This document shows positions 1-7,193 of a stretch of DNA of 20,375 nucleotides, in pieces. The stretch covers positions 1-20,375 of the forward strand of contig DAOWJL010000026.1 of the NCBI GenBank assembly GCA_030640385.1, read 5' to 3'. Numbering within the stretch: position 1 is the first letter of the stretch; each line of letters starts with the position of its first letter. Source of the stretch: Dehalococcoidia bacterium. GTDB lineage: Bacteria; Chloroflexota; Dehalococcoidia; Dehalococcoidales; G020351185. Below the pieces are notes generated by a model. That model was not told where the DNA came from, searched no databases, and was given only the letters and a program-made list of their open reading frames with translations. The position numbers and the translations under genes were made by a program.

Positions 1-694
1 AATTGTTTTTACGGGCATATTCAAGATATTCGGCATTGCGGCTACGTGGCGGGTTTGTAATCAGGGTTATCGTTTTTGCCGGATTGAAATGTTTCCATAC
101 GGTAAGGGAGCGCTCTGGTTCAAACCCCAGTAAAAGGATTAACAGGATTTGCTTCTCAAAGGAAAGGGCGCCGAAGAAATTGGGCACGGTGGTAATCTGT
201 TCAACCCCGCGAGTTAATCTGGTGGGTGAATATGTCTGCGTGGTATGAAGCAGGCGGGGCAATCCCAGGCTCTTTTCCGCTACCAGGAAATGGAGCAGCT
301 GCAACAGATAGATTTTCGTAAAACCGCTTATATCCACGGTAATAAAGGGTTCGTCGGCATCTTTTGGTTTACATCTGGGCCAGATATTTTTCAGTTGCGT
401 GATACCTTCACCCGGGTCGCCCCGCTGGCACCTTATTACAAAAACACCTTCGGAGGTTCTTTTGGCCAGCTCAGACTGCAGTTTAAAAAGATTGGTATCA
501 ACCTGTTGCTTATAGAAAGGTTCCTCAATGACAATGATTATACTGAATCTGACGCGGAAGCTTGCACCTGCCTTTAAGGCACTGGAAACACACCTGTCTT
601 CGAAGCTGGCACAACCGATAAAGAGGTCATCGGGGCCATATTCATTCAGCCTGGTTAGATGTTCTATTTCAACCGGCTCATCATGTGACTTCAT
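1..694 (-). CDS. Unrecognised protein, N-terminal 231 residues (runs off left edge)
   Basis: Reading the reverse strand from ATG 694 gives 231 codons with no stop before the window edge, so the 3' part is missing. I do not recognise the family. Visible features are a first strand ending in GCASFEDRC (about residues 27-35), a hydrophobic strand (SIIIVIEEP), then VDISGFTK following another strand, and later LLLGFEPERS beginning what looks like a second alpha/beta unit. The alternation of hydrophobic strands and amphipathic helices suggests a Rossmann-like fold. There is no signal peptide or membrane segment. A GAGGG lies about 10 nt before the ATG, and a near-consensus promoter lies upstream. 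The plus strand here has overlapping ORFs of 81-113 codons, but the continuous minus frame with promoter and domain-like pattern is far more convincing. Function unknown; reality of the gene is likely. Confidence 0.75.
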   Translation of the reverse strand, partial: MKSHDEPVEIEHLTRLNEYGPDDLFIGCASFEDRCVSSALKAGASFRVRFSIIIVIEEPFYKQQVDTNLFKLQSELAKRTSEGVFVIRCQRGDPGEGITQLKNIWPRCKPKDADEPFITVDISGFTKIYLLQLLHFLVAEKSLGLPRLLHTTQTYSPTRLTRGVEQITTVPNFFGALSFEKQILLILLLGFEPERSLTVWKHFNPAKTITLITNPPRSRNAEYLEYARKNN

Positions 695-750
695 CAGCTA
701 CCAGCCCTCTAAAAAACTACCATGCCACCCGAGAACATCCCTTAACGCCT

Positions 751-779
751 ACTATAGACTGCTCGATAATTATTGTCAA
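751..779 (-). promoter_or_regulatory. Near-consensus sigma-70-type promoter for the left-edge gene
   Basis: On the minus strand TTGACA (779-774) is followed after exactly 17 nt by TATAGT (756-751). The -35 box is perfect and the -10 box matches at five of six positions. The expected transcript start near 744 gives a leader of about 50 nt before the ATG at 694. Confidence 0.65.
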
Positions 780-825
780 TTTTTTTACATTTCCAGATTA
801 CACAATCTCAATTCTAAGATAGTAA

Positions 826-863
826 AAGAGGCTGGGTTATTAACTTCCGACACCCAGCCTCTT
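826..863 (-). terminator. Intrinsic terminator after the DUF5679-type gene
   Basis: AAGAGGCTGGGT at 826-837 is perfectly complementary to ACCCAGCCTCTT at 852-863, making a 12-bp stem with a 14-nt loop. Read on the minus strand it is followed by TTTTAC. It lies 28 nt past the stop of the small zinc-ribbon gene and before the promoter of the next minus-strand gene, so it separates the two transcripts. Confidence 0.7.
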
Positions 864-890
864 CTGTAATCTTTAGCTATATCGCCGATC

Positions 891-1031
891 CTAGCACTTG
901 CCTATCTTAAACATTTTTGTGCCGCATACGGGGCAAACCCCCTGTGTTGCCGGCCTTCCGTTTTTCATTGTTATCGCTTTGGAATCCTTCATCTCTCTCT
1001 TGGTGCGGCATTTCATACAATAGCCTTGCAT
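891..1031 (-). CDS. DUF5679-type small zinc-ribbon protein, 46 aa
   Basis: This 46-residue protein carries two zinc-binding knuckles: YCMKC near the N-terminus (Cys5, Cys8) and CPVCG near the C-terminus (Cys33, Cys36). Between them is the segment KNGRPATQGVCPVCGTKMF, which I recognise as typical of the DUF5679 mini-proteins common in Chloroflexota and Actinomycetota. Function is unknown; a nucleic-acid or ribosome contact is only a guess. The start is well supported: an AGGAGGT ribosome-binding site lies 6 nt before the ATG, a promoter lies just upstream and a strong terminator just downstream, so it is probably a monocistronic gene. It is divergent from the gamma-glutamylcyclotransferase-like gene. 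Confidence 0.88.
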   Translation of the reverse strand: MQGYCMKCRTKREMKDSKAITMKNGRPATQGVCPVCGTKMFKIGKC

Positions 1032-1055
1032 CAGGTTACCTCCTATTTTTTAGCA

Positions 1056-1084
1056 AGGATAACCTATTATCTGGTCTACGTCAA
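1056..1084 (-). promoter_or_regulatory. Promoter of the DUF5679-type gene
   Basis: On the minus strand TTGACG (1084-1079), a 17-nt spacer and TATCCT (1061-1056) form a sigma-70-like promoter. Transcription would begin near 1049, just ahead of the AGGAGGT ribosome-binding site. Confidence 0.55.
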
Positions 1085-1203
1085 TAGCCAATCAGCAAAA
1101 ACTACCAGCCAGCTAGATATTAAGTGGTACTTAAGTAAGCCTGCAGGCTGTATAATTAAACCAGATATAAAAATTTGGTATGGCTACATCTGCAGAAAAA
1201 GGT

Positions 1204-1209
1204 TATAAT
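1204..1209 (+). promoter_or_regulatory. Possible -10 box for the gamma-glutamylcyclotransferase-like gene
   Basis: A perfect TATAAT sits 20 nt before the ATG at 1230. No good -35 box is found at 16-18 nt spacing, so this is a tentative call. Confidence 0.35.
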
Positions 1210-1229
1210 AATAGCCAATTAAGGGGATA

Positions 1230-1631
1230 ATGTTTTATTTTGCCTATGGTTTAAATCTAAACCGGAAACAGATGGCGCAATGCTTGCCCGGCAGCCGTCC
1301 CATGTTTTCAGCCGAACTGCCCAACTACAAGCTGATATTCACCGGCTGGTCAAGGCAGTGGCGCGGTGGGGTAGTCAGTATAAAGCATTCAAGGGGGGAT
1401 AAGGTGCTGGGAGGCATTTATGAGATTGCCGAAACGGATTTGGCAAAGCTGGACAGATACGAGGGATGCCCGGATAACTATAACAGGTTGAAGGTTATTG
1501 TTTATCGTGATAGCGGCGGAAAGATAGAAGCTATAACATACATAAAGAGCAGGCAGACAGAGGAAGCAAAGGCATCAGCTGAATACCTCAAGATTATTCA
1601 GCAGGGTTACCGCGACTGGGGGCTTATCTGA
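1230..1631 (+). CDS. Gamma-glutamylcyclotransferase-like (AIG2/GGCT fold) protein
   Basis: The 133-residue protein opens with FAYGLNLN (residues 4-11), the substrate-binding loop of the gamma-glutamylcyclotransferase fold (YGSN-type). GGIYEI (61-66) and LDRYEG (74-79) follow; Glu78 fits the catalytic acid. Members cyclise gamma-glutamyl amino acids or amides to 5-oxoproline, releasing the amino acid or amine, but many bacterial members have unknown substrates. Length is normal for a single-domain member, and the protein is probably cytosolic because no signal or membrane segment is visible. A GGGG-type ribosome-binding site lies about 5 nt before the ATG. A hairpin follows the stop, suggesting a single-gene transcript. 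The fold is confident; the exact substrate is not. Confidence 0.85.
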   Translation: MFYFAYGLNLNRKQMAQCLPGSRPMFSAELPNYKLIFTGWSRQWRGGVVSIKHSRGDKVLGGIYEIAETDLAKLDRYEGCPDNYNRLKVIVYRDSGGKIEAITYIKSRQTEEAKASAEYLKIIQQGYRDWGLI

Positions 1632-1648
1632 CAGAAGCCGGCTAACAC

Positions 1649-1677
1649 TGGACAGGGTATAGACATACACCTGTCCA
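1649..1677 (+). terminator. Hairpin after the gamma-glutamylcyclotransferase-like gene
   Basis: TGGACAGG/CCTGTCCA pair, and GTAT/ATAC pair inside with one bulged A, giving 12 bp around the loop AGAC. It lies 17 nt past the stop codon. No clear U-run follows, so it may be a weak terminator or a 3'-end stabilising hairpin. Confidence 0.4.
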
Positions 1678-1785
1678 AAGGTATTTCGTTGTCAATAGGC
1701 CCTGTGTCCTGGATTAGCAAAACTATAAGATAAATTGCTTTTTCTGGTCATATCTGGTTTAATAATTACTCACAAGGAGGCATAA

Positions 1786-2469
1786 ATGGCAGACCTGACT
1801 TTAAAGGCAGAAAAAAGAGAGGTTCTGGGTAAAAAAACGAGGTTCCTGCGGAGGCAGGGCATTACCCCCCCCCACCTCTTCGGGCATGGTATTGAATCAC
1901 TGGCGCTGCAGTGTAACACCGCCGAACTCAAGCGCATTGTTAGACAAGGGGGAACTACAAGACTTATTGATATAAACATCGAATCAGAAAAACATCCCCA
2001 CAGCGCTTTTATACGCGAGATCCAGAGAGACGGGGTAAGCGGGCGGCTGCTCCATGTTGATTTCTACCAGATAAATAAGGCGGAGAAAATAACGGCAGAC
2101 ATCCCCATCATTCTGGTAGGCGAAGCACCGGCTCTTATAGCTAAGGACAATATGATTGAACAGTTACTAAATAGAATCAGGGTGGCATGTCTGCCGGATA
2201 AACTACCCCCCCAGATAGAGATCGACCTTAGCCCGCTGGCAGAGACAGGGCAATCAATCCATGTCAAGGATATTACCCTGGGTAAAGATATCAACATCAC
2301 CACTGACCCCGAACAAATAATTGTAAAGATCAGCCGGATAAAGGTAGCGGTGGAGGAGGAGGTAGAGGTAGCAGAAGAAGCCGAGGCGGAGGTGATGGAG
2401 GTTGAGGCTGAAGCGGTAACAGAAGCCAAGACAGAGGCTGGAGAGGAGTCAAAGGAGCAGGCACAGTAA
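1786..2469 (+). CDS. rplY: 50S ribosomal protein L25 (CTC/TL5 form)
   Basis: L25 binds 5S rRNA in the large ribosomal subunit. The N-terminal part (about residues 1-95) has the family pattern: RRQGITP, an FGHG segment and the FIREIQRD...LLHVDFYQI stretch. A second beta domain of the CTC/TL5 type spans about 96-185 (IPIILVGEAP, then IHVKDI). The last ~40 residues are almost all Glu, Ala and Val with a few Lys and Thr, an acidic tail seen in long L25 proteins. AAGGAGG lies 6 nt before the ATG, and a weak TTGCTT-17-TTTAAT promoter candidate is at 1735-1763. The coding sequence contains a run of nine C (1865-1873) encoding part of ITPPH, where most relatives that I recall have ITPVH; the frame is intact. 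The ABC transporter follows after 24 nt. Confidence 0.93.
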   Translation: MADLTLKAEKREVLGKKTRFLRRQGITPPHLFGHGIESLALQCNTAELKRIVRQGGTTRLIDINIESEKHPHSAFIREIQRDGVSGRLLHVDFYQINKAEKITADIPIILVGEAPALIAKDNMIEQLLNRIRVACLPDKLPPQIEIDLSPLAETGQSIHVKDITLGKDINITTDPEQIIVKISRIKVAVEEEVEVAEEAEAEVMEVEAEAVTEAKTEAGEESKEQAQ

Positions 2470-2493
2470 TCCCTGTTTACTCTAGCCATAACT

Positions 2494-3399
2494 ATGAAAG
2501 ACGAGGGAGCTTTTTCGGCAGCCGATGTCAATAATGTCGTTAAATCCTATAGCAATAAAAGAGTAGTAAACGAAGTCTCTTTCAGCTTGGCGCAGGGAGA
2601 GATTTTCGGTTTAATTGGCCCCAATGGAGCCGGCAAGACGACTATCATCCGTATGATGATAGATATCATCAAGCCTGACTCGGGTGATATTCACATCCTG
2701 GGGAAGAGAATAAGCGAGGATACCAAGAACAGGATTGGTTACCTGCCCGAAGAGAGAGGGCTGTATAAGAAGCTAACCGTCCTTAAAACCCTTACCTACC
2801 TGTCAGCATTAAAGAACAGCAACGTTGAAAATAGTCGGATAGAAGAGCTATTAAAACGCGTCGACCTGCTGCCCCACAAGGACAAAAAGATAGAGGAACT
2901 CAGCCGCGGCATGGGGCAGCTTATACAGTTCCTGGCTACCATTATACACAACCCGAAGCTAATAATTCTCGATGAACCATTTGCCGGCCTCGACCCGGTA
3001 AACACCGAGCTGCTTAAAGAGATAATTCTTGAGCTTAGAAGCCAGAACAAGGCGATCGTCCTCAGCACCCACCGCATGAACGAGGTGGAGGAACTCTGTG
3101 ACCGCATACTGATGATAGATAGGGGACGCAGTGTCCTCTACGGCAGGCTGGTCGATATCAAAAAGGAATACCGCAACAACTCCGTTTTCGTGGATTTCAG
3201 CGGCCGGCTGGATGGGCTGAAAGGGGTCACCGAGCGCCGGGACAAAGAAAAATACAGTGAGCTTTTTCTTGACGATAAGACCACATCCAAGGAAATTCTC
3301 AAACAGCTTATGAGCCGGGAGGGCGAGGTAAGACGCTTTGGGCTTTCCACCCCTTCCCTGCGCGAAATATTCCTGAAGGTTGTCGGCAGGAAGCAATGA
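2494..3399 (+). CDS. ABC transporter ATP-binding protein, NatA/EcsA-like
   Basis: This is the nucleotide-binding subunit of an ABC-2 type exporter. Walker A is GPNGAGKT (42-49), the Q-loop region is YLPEERGLY with Glu in place of Gln (as in NatA-like proteins), the signature is LSRGMGQ (136-142), Walker B is LIILDEP (156-162), the D-loop is AGLD and the H-loop His is in STHRM (His193). The last ~75 residues fit the DUF4162 extension of this subfamily. The 301-residue length is normal. The ATG at 2494 has no clear Shine-Dalgarno sequence; the frame is open back to the L25 stop 24 nt upstream, so translation may be coupled to rplY. It overlaps the permease gene by 4 nt (ATGA). The substrate cannot be told; Na+ export as in NatAB is one possibility. 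Confidence 0.9.
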   Translation: MKDEGAFSAADVNNVVKSYSNKRVVNEVSFSLAQGEIFGLIGPNGAGKTTIIRMMIDIIKPDSGDIHILGKRISEDTKNRIGYLPEERGLYKKLTVLKTLTYLSALKNSNVENSRIEELLKRVDLLPHKDKKIEELSRGMGQLIQFLATIIHNPKLIILDEPFAGLDPVNTELLKEIILELRSQNKAIVLSTHRMNEVEELCDRILMIDRGRSVLYGRLVDIKKEYRNNSVFVDFSGRLDGLKGVTERRDKEKYSELFLDDKTTSKEILKQLMSREGEVRRFGLSTPSLREIFLKVVGRKQ

Positions 3400-4616
3400 A
3401 CAAGATAATACTTATATTAAAGCACGAGTTTGCACAGTCGCTTAGAAGAAAATCTTATATCATAATGACCCTCGCCTTCCCGCTGCTGGCCCTGGCGGCC
3501 ATCGGCGTTTCCCAGATTATCGGGGGGATAGGTGGCCCGTCCGAACCCGATAAAATAATAACCGTGGGTTATGTTGACAACACGAATAGTTTTATTAACT
3601 ATACAGACCAGCAAGGAGTTACCCTAACTCCCCAAACAAGCGAGGAGGAAGCCGTCAATGCCCTTCTTGAAGGAGAAATAAGCGAGTATTTTGTTATCCC
3701 GCCGGACTATGTAGAAAGCGGTATTATCAACCGCTTCACCACGGAACGGGAGCTGGAGCCGCCGGGCAATACCGTCGCCGCCATCAGGGACTTTCTGCAG
3801 AGCAATCTCCTTGAGGGACAGGCCAGCCAGGAGATAAGCAACCGCGTCAAGTTCCCGATGGCCCTTTTTAGTACAGTGCTGGACGAAGCCGGCCAGCCAA
3901 CCGACGAGGTCGGCGGTTTCGCCGCCTTTATCCTGCCCTATATCTTCAGCATACTGCTGTTGATGGCTATCTTCACCTCATCCGGCTATGTCCTCCAGGG
4001 GCTGGGCGAGGAGAAGGAGAACCGCATCATGGAAATCCTACTCTCCTCGGTATCCCCGAGGCAGCTAATCACCGGCAAGGTGCTCGGGCTCGGAGCCGCC
4101 GGGCTTCTACAGATGGTCTTCTGGCTTCTCTCGGCGCGGCTCTTAATTGAGCTGATGCCTTCCGGTATCAGCGATATCATCGGCAACCTTGAGATAGCCC
4201 CGTCCTTCATCATCTTAAGCCTTATTTATTTCATCCTCGGCTACCTGCTCTTCGCCATTCTGATGGCCGGCTTCGGCTCCATCGGCGCCACCGCCCGCGA
4301 AAGCCAGCAGCTCTCCATGGTCATTATCATACCGGCGGCGCTGCCCCTCTATGCCATCTACTTTGTCATTGAAAACCCGCAGCATATAATCAGCCAGTTG
4401 CTCACCTACTTTCCTTTTACGGCGCCGATAACCGTTATTATGCGGCTGGGCATCGCCGAAATCCCTGCATGGCAGCTGGCGATAAGTATGGCTATTTTAG
4501 TGGCCTCAATCTATTTCTCCCTGGTACTGGTGGCCAAGATATTCCGCACCTTCCTGCTGATGCATGGCAAGACACCCAGACTGAGGGAAATCATCCGCTA
4601 TCTTAGACGGGCTTAG
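3396..4616 (+). CDS. ABC-2 type transporter permease, NatB-like
   Basis: Membrane partner of the ATPase whose stop codon it overlaps. A first membrane segment lies at about 22-46, followed by a large extracytoplasmic loop (about 50-175). Five or so further segments follow, at about 176-200, 226-256, 270-298, 305-326 and 358-384. The cytoplasmic motif EEKENRIMEILLSSVSPRQL (205-224) is diagnostic for the ABC2 membrane family containing NatB. At 406 residues it is full length for the family. One ATPase and one permease are present, so the exporter probably works as a homodimer of each. No substrate-binding protein or regulator is adjacent, and the substrate is unknown. Confidence 0.9.
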   Translation: MNKIILILKHEFAQSLRRKSYIIMTLAFPLLALAAIGVSQIIGGIGGPSEPDKIITVGYVDNTNSFINYTDQQGVTLTPQTSEEEAVNALLEGEISEYFVIPPDYVESGIINRFTTERELEPPGNTVAAIRDFLQSNLLEGQASQEISNRVKFPMALFSTVLDEAGQPTDEVGGFAAFILPYIFSILLLMAIFTSSGYVLQGLGEEKENRIMEILLSSVSPRQLITGKVLGLGAAGLLQMVFWLLSARLLIELMPSGISDIIGNLEIAPSFIILSLIYFILGYLLFAILMAGFGSIGATARESQQLSMVIIIPAALPLYAIYFVIENPQHIISQLLTYFPFTAPITVIMRLGIAEIPAWQLAISMAILVASIYFSLVLVAKIFRTFLLMHGKTPRLREIIRYLRRA

Positions 4617-4638
4617 CTGAATATTGGCTAGTTCAGGT

Positions 4639-4667
4639 TTGAAACGCCCTATATATTCTGATATCAT
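4639..4667 (+). promoter_or_regulatory. Promoter for the amidohydrolase gene, giving a near-leaderless mRNA
   Basis: TTGAAA (4639-4644), 17 nt, TATCAT (4662-4667). The start of transcription would fall at about 4673-4675, almost on the ATG at 4676, and no ribosome-binding site is seen before that ATG. Confidence 0.45.
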
Positions 4668-4675
4668 TCCGTTAT

Positions 4676-5521
4676 ATGATTATTGATTTTCATACCCACA
4701 TATTCCCACCGCAGATAAAGAAAAACCGCAGCCGCTACATTGACAGCGACCCGTGTTTTGCCATCCTCTATTCCGACGAGAAAGCCAGGCTGGCAACGGC
4801 TGATGAGCTTATCTCCAGCATGGACAGGGCTGGAGTGAATGTCTCTGTAATCCTGAATATAGGCTGGACTACACATGAGCTCTGCCTTGAAACCAATGAT
4901 TATATCCTGGAATCAATCTCGCGTTATCCGAAAAGACTGGTTGGCTTTTGCAGCGTCCAGTTACAATCACCGGAAGCCGCATTAAAAGAGATTGAACGCT
5001 GTGCCGGTAGCGGTATAAAGGGGGTTGGTGAATTAAGGCCTGATATGCAGCTACTTGATATAAGCGATGAACAACTGATTAATCCACTGGTTGATATTTT
5101 AAAAAAGCATAACCTGATTTTATTAACCCATACCTCAGAGCCGGTGGGGCATATCTACCCCGGTAAGGGGGCGGTAACCCCGGAAGTGCTATATCCATTC
5201 ATAGCAGATAACCCAGAGCTGACAATTATCTGCTCCCACTGGGGTGGCGGGCTGCCATTCTACGCCCTGATGCCCGAGGTGAAACAGGCAATTTCCAATG
5301 TTTATTTTGATACCGCAGCTTCGCCATTACTGTATAGCCCCCGCATATACGAACAGGTTGTGCAACTGGTCGGTGCCGATAAAATTCTCTTCGGCAGCGA
5401 TTACCCACTGCTTGAACAGGAACGGATAATCAAAGAGATAAAATCGGCAGGTTTACCCGCCGAGATGGAGGATAAAATACTCGGCGGTAACGCCCGCAGG
5501 CTGCTGGGCATTAATAGTTAA
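4676..5521 (+). CDS. Amidohydrolase-family metal-dependent hydrolase (amidohydrolase_2)
   Basis: A 281-residue TIM-barrel hydrolase with the metal ligands of the amidohydrolase-2 (ACMSD-like) group. DFHTH lies at the N-terminus (His6, His8), THTSEP at 151-156 (His152), SHWGG at 187-191 (His188) and FGSDYP at 239-244 (Asp242). The KGVGELRPD segment (115-123) forms a barrel strand carrying an acidic residue. Members hydrolyse or decarboxylate small ring or carboxylic substrates; the substrate here is not evident. The protein has no signal peptide and should be cytosolic. The ATG lacks a Shine-Dalgarno sequence but sits right behind a promoter. thpR begins 5 nt after the stop, so the two are co-transcribed. 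Confidence 0.88.
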   Translation: MIIDFHTHIFPPQIKKNRSRYIDSDPCFAILYSDEKARLATADELISSMDRAGVNVSVILNIGWTTHELCLETNDYILESISRYPKRLVGFCSVQLQSPEAALKEIERCAGSGIKGVGELRPDMQLLDISDEQLINPLVDILKKHNLILLTHTSEPVGHIYPGKGAVTPEVLYPFIADNPELTIICSHWGGGLPFYALMPEVKQAISNVYFDTAASPLLYSPRIYEQVVQLVGADKILFGSDYPLLEQERIIKEIKSAGLPAEMEDKILGGNARRLLGINS

Positions 5522-5526
5522 TTAAG

Positions 5527-6114
5527 ATGGAAACGATCCGGGCTTTTATTGCCATTGAGCTGCCGGCCGAACTGAGGCAGGAGCTTGCCCGGCTGCAGGC
5601 AATGCTGAAGACGCATAACCAGCCGCGGATAAAGTGGGTCAAACCGGATGGCATCCACCTGACTTTGAAGTTTCTGGGCAATATCCCCGTATCCAATATA
5701 GACCGGATAACACAGGCGATGACCGATGCCGCCACACAAATTACACCCTTTTACCTGGAAACCGAGGCACTGGGTGCTTTCCCCAATCTGAAACGGGTGC
5801 AGGTTGTCTGGGTTGGACTGGGTGGGGAGACGGATAAACTGAAACAGCTACAACAACTTATTGAAATTAATTTAACCCAACTGGGCTTTACCGCCGAGCA
5901 ACGGCCGTTTAAACCGCATCTGACACTTGCAAGATTGGGCAGGGATGTATCGCCGGGAGAGCACCAGCGCCTGGGCGAGCTTATCGCCGGCACCGATTCC
6001 AAGACAGGCAAGAGGATTAAAGTGGACCGTATAAATCTTATAAAAAGCCAGCTCACCAGAGAGGGGGCTTTCTACAGCATAATAAGCTCAGCCGGGCTAC
6101 TAAAAGAGCCCTAA
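5527..6114 (+). CDS. thpR: RNA 2',3'-cyclic phosphodiesterase / 2'-5' RNA ligase
   Basis: A two-histidine (2H) phosphoesterase of 195 residues. The two HxTx motifs are HLTLKFLG (44-51; His44, Thr46) and HLTLARLG (131-138; His131, Thr133). The N-terminus RAFIAIELP is also typical of ThpR/LigT. The enzyme opens 2',3'-cyclic phosphates on RNA and can reversibly join 2'-5' linked tRNA halves; its physiological role is poorly known. It starts 5 nt after the amidohydrolase stop and probably depends on that transcript, since no own promoter or strong ribosome-binding site is seen. Length and motifs are complete. Confidence 0.92.
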   Translation: METIRAFIAIELPAELRQELARLQAMLKTHNQPRIKWVKPDGIHLTLKFLGNIPVSNIDRITQAMTDAATQITPFYLETEALGAFPNLKRVQVVWVGLGGETDKLKQLQQLIEINLTQLGFTAEQRPFKPHLTLARLGRDVSPGEHQRLGELIAGTDSKTGKRIKVDRINLIKSQLTREGAFYSIISSAGLLKEP

Positions 6115-6161
6115 AATACGAGTAGCATAATGGCCAAATTCCTGTAATCTGCGGGTGATTC

Positions 6162-6191
6162 TTGCCAAAAGTGCATTAACTAATGTATACT
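6162..6191 (+). promoter_or_regulatory. Promoter for the zinc-ribbon/comF/hpf operon
   Basis: TTGCCA (6162-6167), 18-nt spacer, TATACT (6186-6191). Transcription would start near 6198, giving a ~28-nt leader with the GGGAGGTGG ribosome-binding site. Confidence 0.55.
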
Positions 6192-6225
6192 CTTAAAAAT
6201 CTATTTGGCCGGGAGGTGGACCTCA

Positions 6226-6438
6226 GTGGAACAACTTAGTTTTCCTAAATGCCAGAAGTGCAACACGGGAGACCTTGTGCCCCTTTCTGATTTCGGCAGT
6301 CAGGGGTCACCTATTCATTACAAAGCATGGGTATGCACCAATCCCAGTTGTGGCTTTAACCTCAAGATAAGGAATGGTGATGTCTATCTGAACGAACCGA
6401 TTATGAGCGGGGTGGGACGTTCCCGGCAAAATACGTAA
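6226..6438 (+). CDS. Small zinc-ribbon protein, 70 aa, unknown function
   Basis: A 70-residue protein with one Cys pair CQKC near the N-terminus and a second pair in CTNPSC near residue 40, the spacing of a rubredoxin-like zinc ribbon. The C-terminal part is LKIRNGDVYLNEP and then a basic, polar tail. The GTG at 6226 is chosen because GGGAGGTGG ends about 7 nt before it; an in-frame TTG at 6205 would leave the ribosome-binding site inside the gene. It has its own promoter and is followed after 36 nt by comF, so it is likely the first gene of that operon. I do not recognise the family. Confidence 0.75.
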   Translation: MEQLSFPKCQKCNTGDLVPLSDFGSQGSPIHYKAWVCTNPSCGFNLKIRNGDVYLNEPIMSGVGRSRQNT

Positions 6439-6474
6439 CCTTTTAAAATTTGATTTAAATCACTGGAGGTGAAG

Positions 6475-7176
6475 GTGCTTCCTCGGTTAGCCAGTATCAG
6501 GAGGGCGGCACTTGACCTTTTGTTTCCCTGCTGGTGTCTGGGCTGCGCTAAGGAAGGTAGCCTTATCTGCCCCTCCTGTCGCCAGAAACTACTCGAAATC
6601 TCTTCGCCGATCTGCCCACGCTGTGGCATGCCTCAAGCCGACGGCATAATCTGCTCTGCCTGTTCAAATCGTCATCACGATATAGATGGTATCCGCTCAC
6701 CGTTCCGCTTTGAGGGGGTTATAAGGCAGGCTGTCCTCCAGTTGAAATACAAAAATCTGAGGGCTATAGCCGAGCCCCTGGCAGAGCTATTGGGCAACTA
6801 TCTTGATACACATCCCATACCCGGAGAAGTACTGGTGCCGGTGCCGCTGCGCCACAGACGGTTGAGAGAGCGCGGTTATAATCAGTCAGGGCTGCTGGCC
6901 AGGGAGCTGGGTAGTTTTGTCAGACTACCGGTAATAGCTGATTGCATTATCCGCCGGAAGAATAACCCTCCCCAAACCAGAGCAACCTCAGTGGGTGAAA
7001 GGCGCAGCAATGTCGCCGATGCCTTCACCTGCCGCAACCATAGCTTACAGAATAAAGAGATAATACTGATAGATGATGTGGCTACTTCCGGGGCTACACT
7101 AAATGCCTGTGCCGCCACTTTAAAAGCCGCCGGAGTTGTTTCGGTATGGGGCTTAACACTCGCCAGAGAAGTTTAG
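6475..7176 (+). CDS. comF: ComF-family phosphoribosyltransferase-like protein
   Basis: A 233-residue ComF homologue. The N-terminal double zinc finger has Cys pairs at 21/24, 32/35, 47/50 and 60/63 after a LLFPCWC segment. The type I phosphoribosyltransferase domain follows, with VPVPLRHRRLRERGYNQ (121-137) and the PRPP loop IILIDDVATSGATL (196-209). In naturally transformable bacteria ComF acts with ComFA in DNA uptake, but ComF-like genes are widespread in bacteria without known competence. No other competence gene is visible here. GTG at 6475 is preferred over GTG at 6469 because TGGAGG ends 5 nt before it. hpf starts 17 nt after the stop, so they are co-transcribed. Confidence 0.9.
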   Translation: MLPRLASIRRAALDLLFPCWCLGCAKEGSLICPSCRQKLLEISSPICPRCGMPQADGIICSACSNRHHDIDGIRSPFRFEGVIRQAVLQLKYKNLRAIAEPLAELLGNYLDTHPIPGEVLVPVPLRHRRLRERGYNQSGLLARELGSFVRLPVIADCIIRRKNNPPQTRATSVGERRSNVADAFTCRNHSLQNKEIILIDDVATSGATLNACAATLKAAGVVSVWGLTLAREV

Positions 7177-7193
7177 GTACAAGGAGCATAGAG

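Noticed and set aside
3..869. Three overlapping plus-strand open frames (81-113 codons) at the left edge
   Set aside because: They lie on top of or beside a longer, domain-like minus-strand frame with a strong promoter, and show no protein-like pattern themselves.
1026..1208. 60-codon plus frame between the divergent DUF5679-type and GGCT-like genes
   Set aside because: It overlaps the promoter and the start of the minus-strand gene and has no ribosome-binding site or recognisable pattern.
2064..2531. 155-codon minus frame opposite rplY
   Set aside because: It is Ser/Ala-rich only because it mirrors the acidic tail of L25; a shadow frame.
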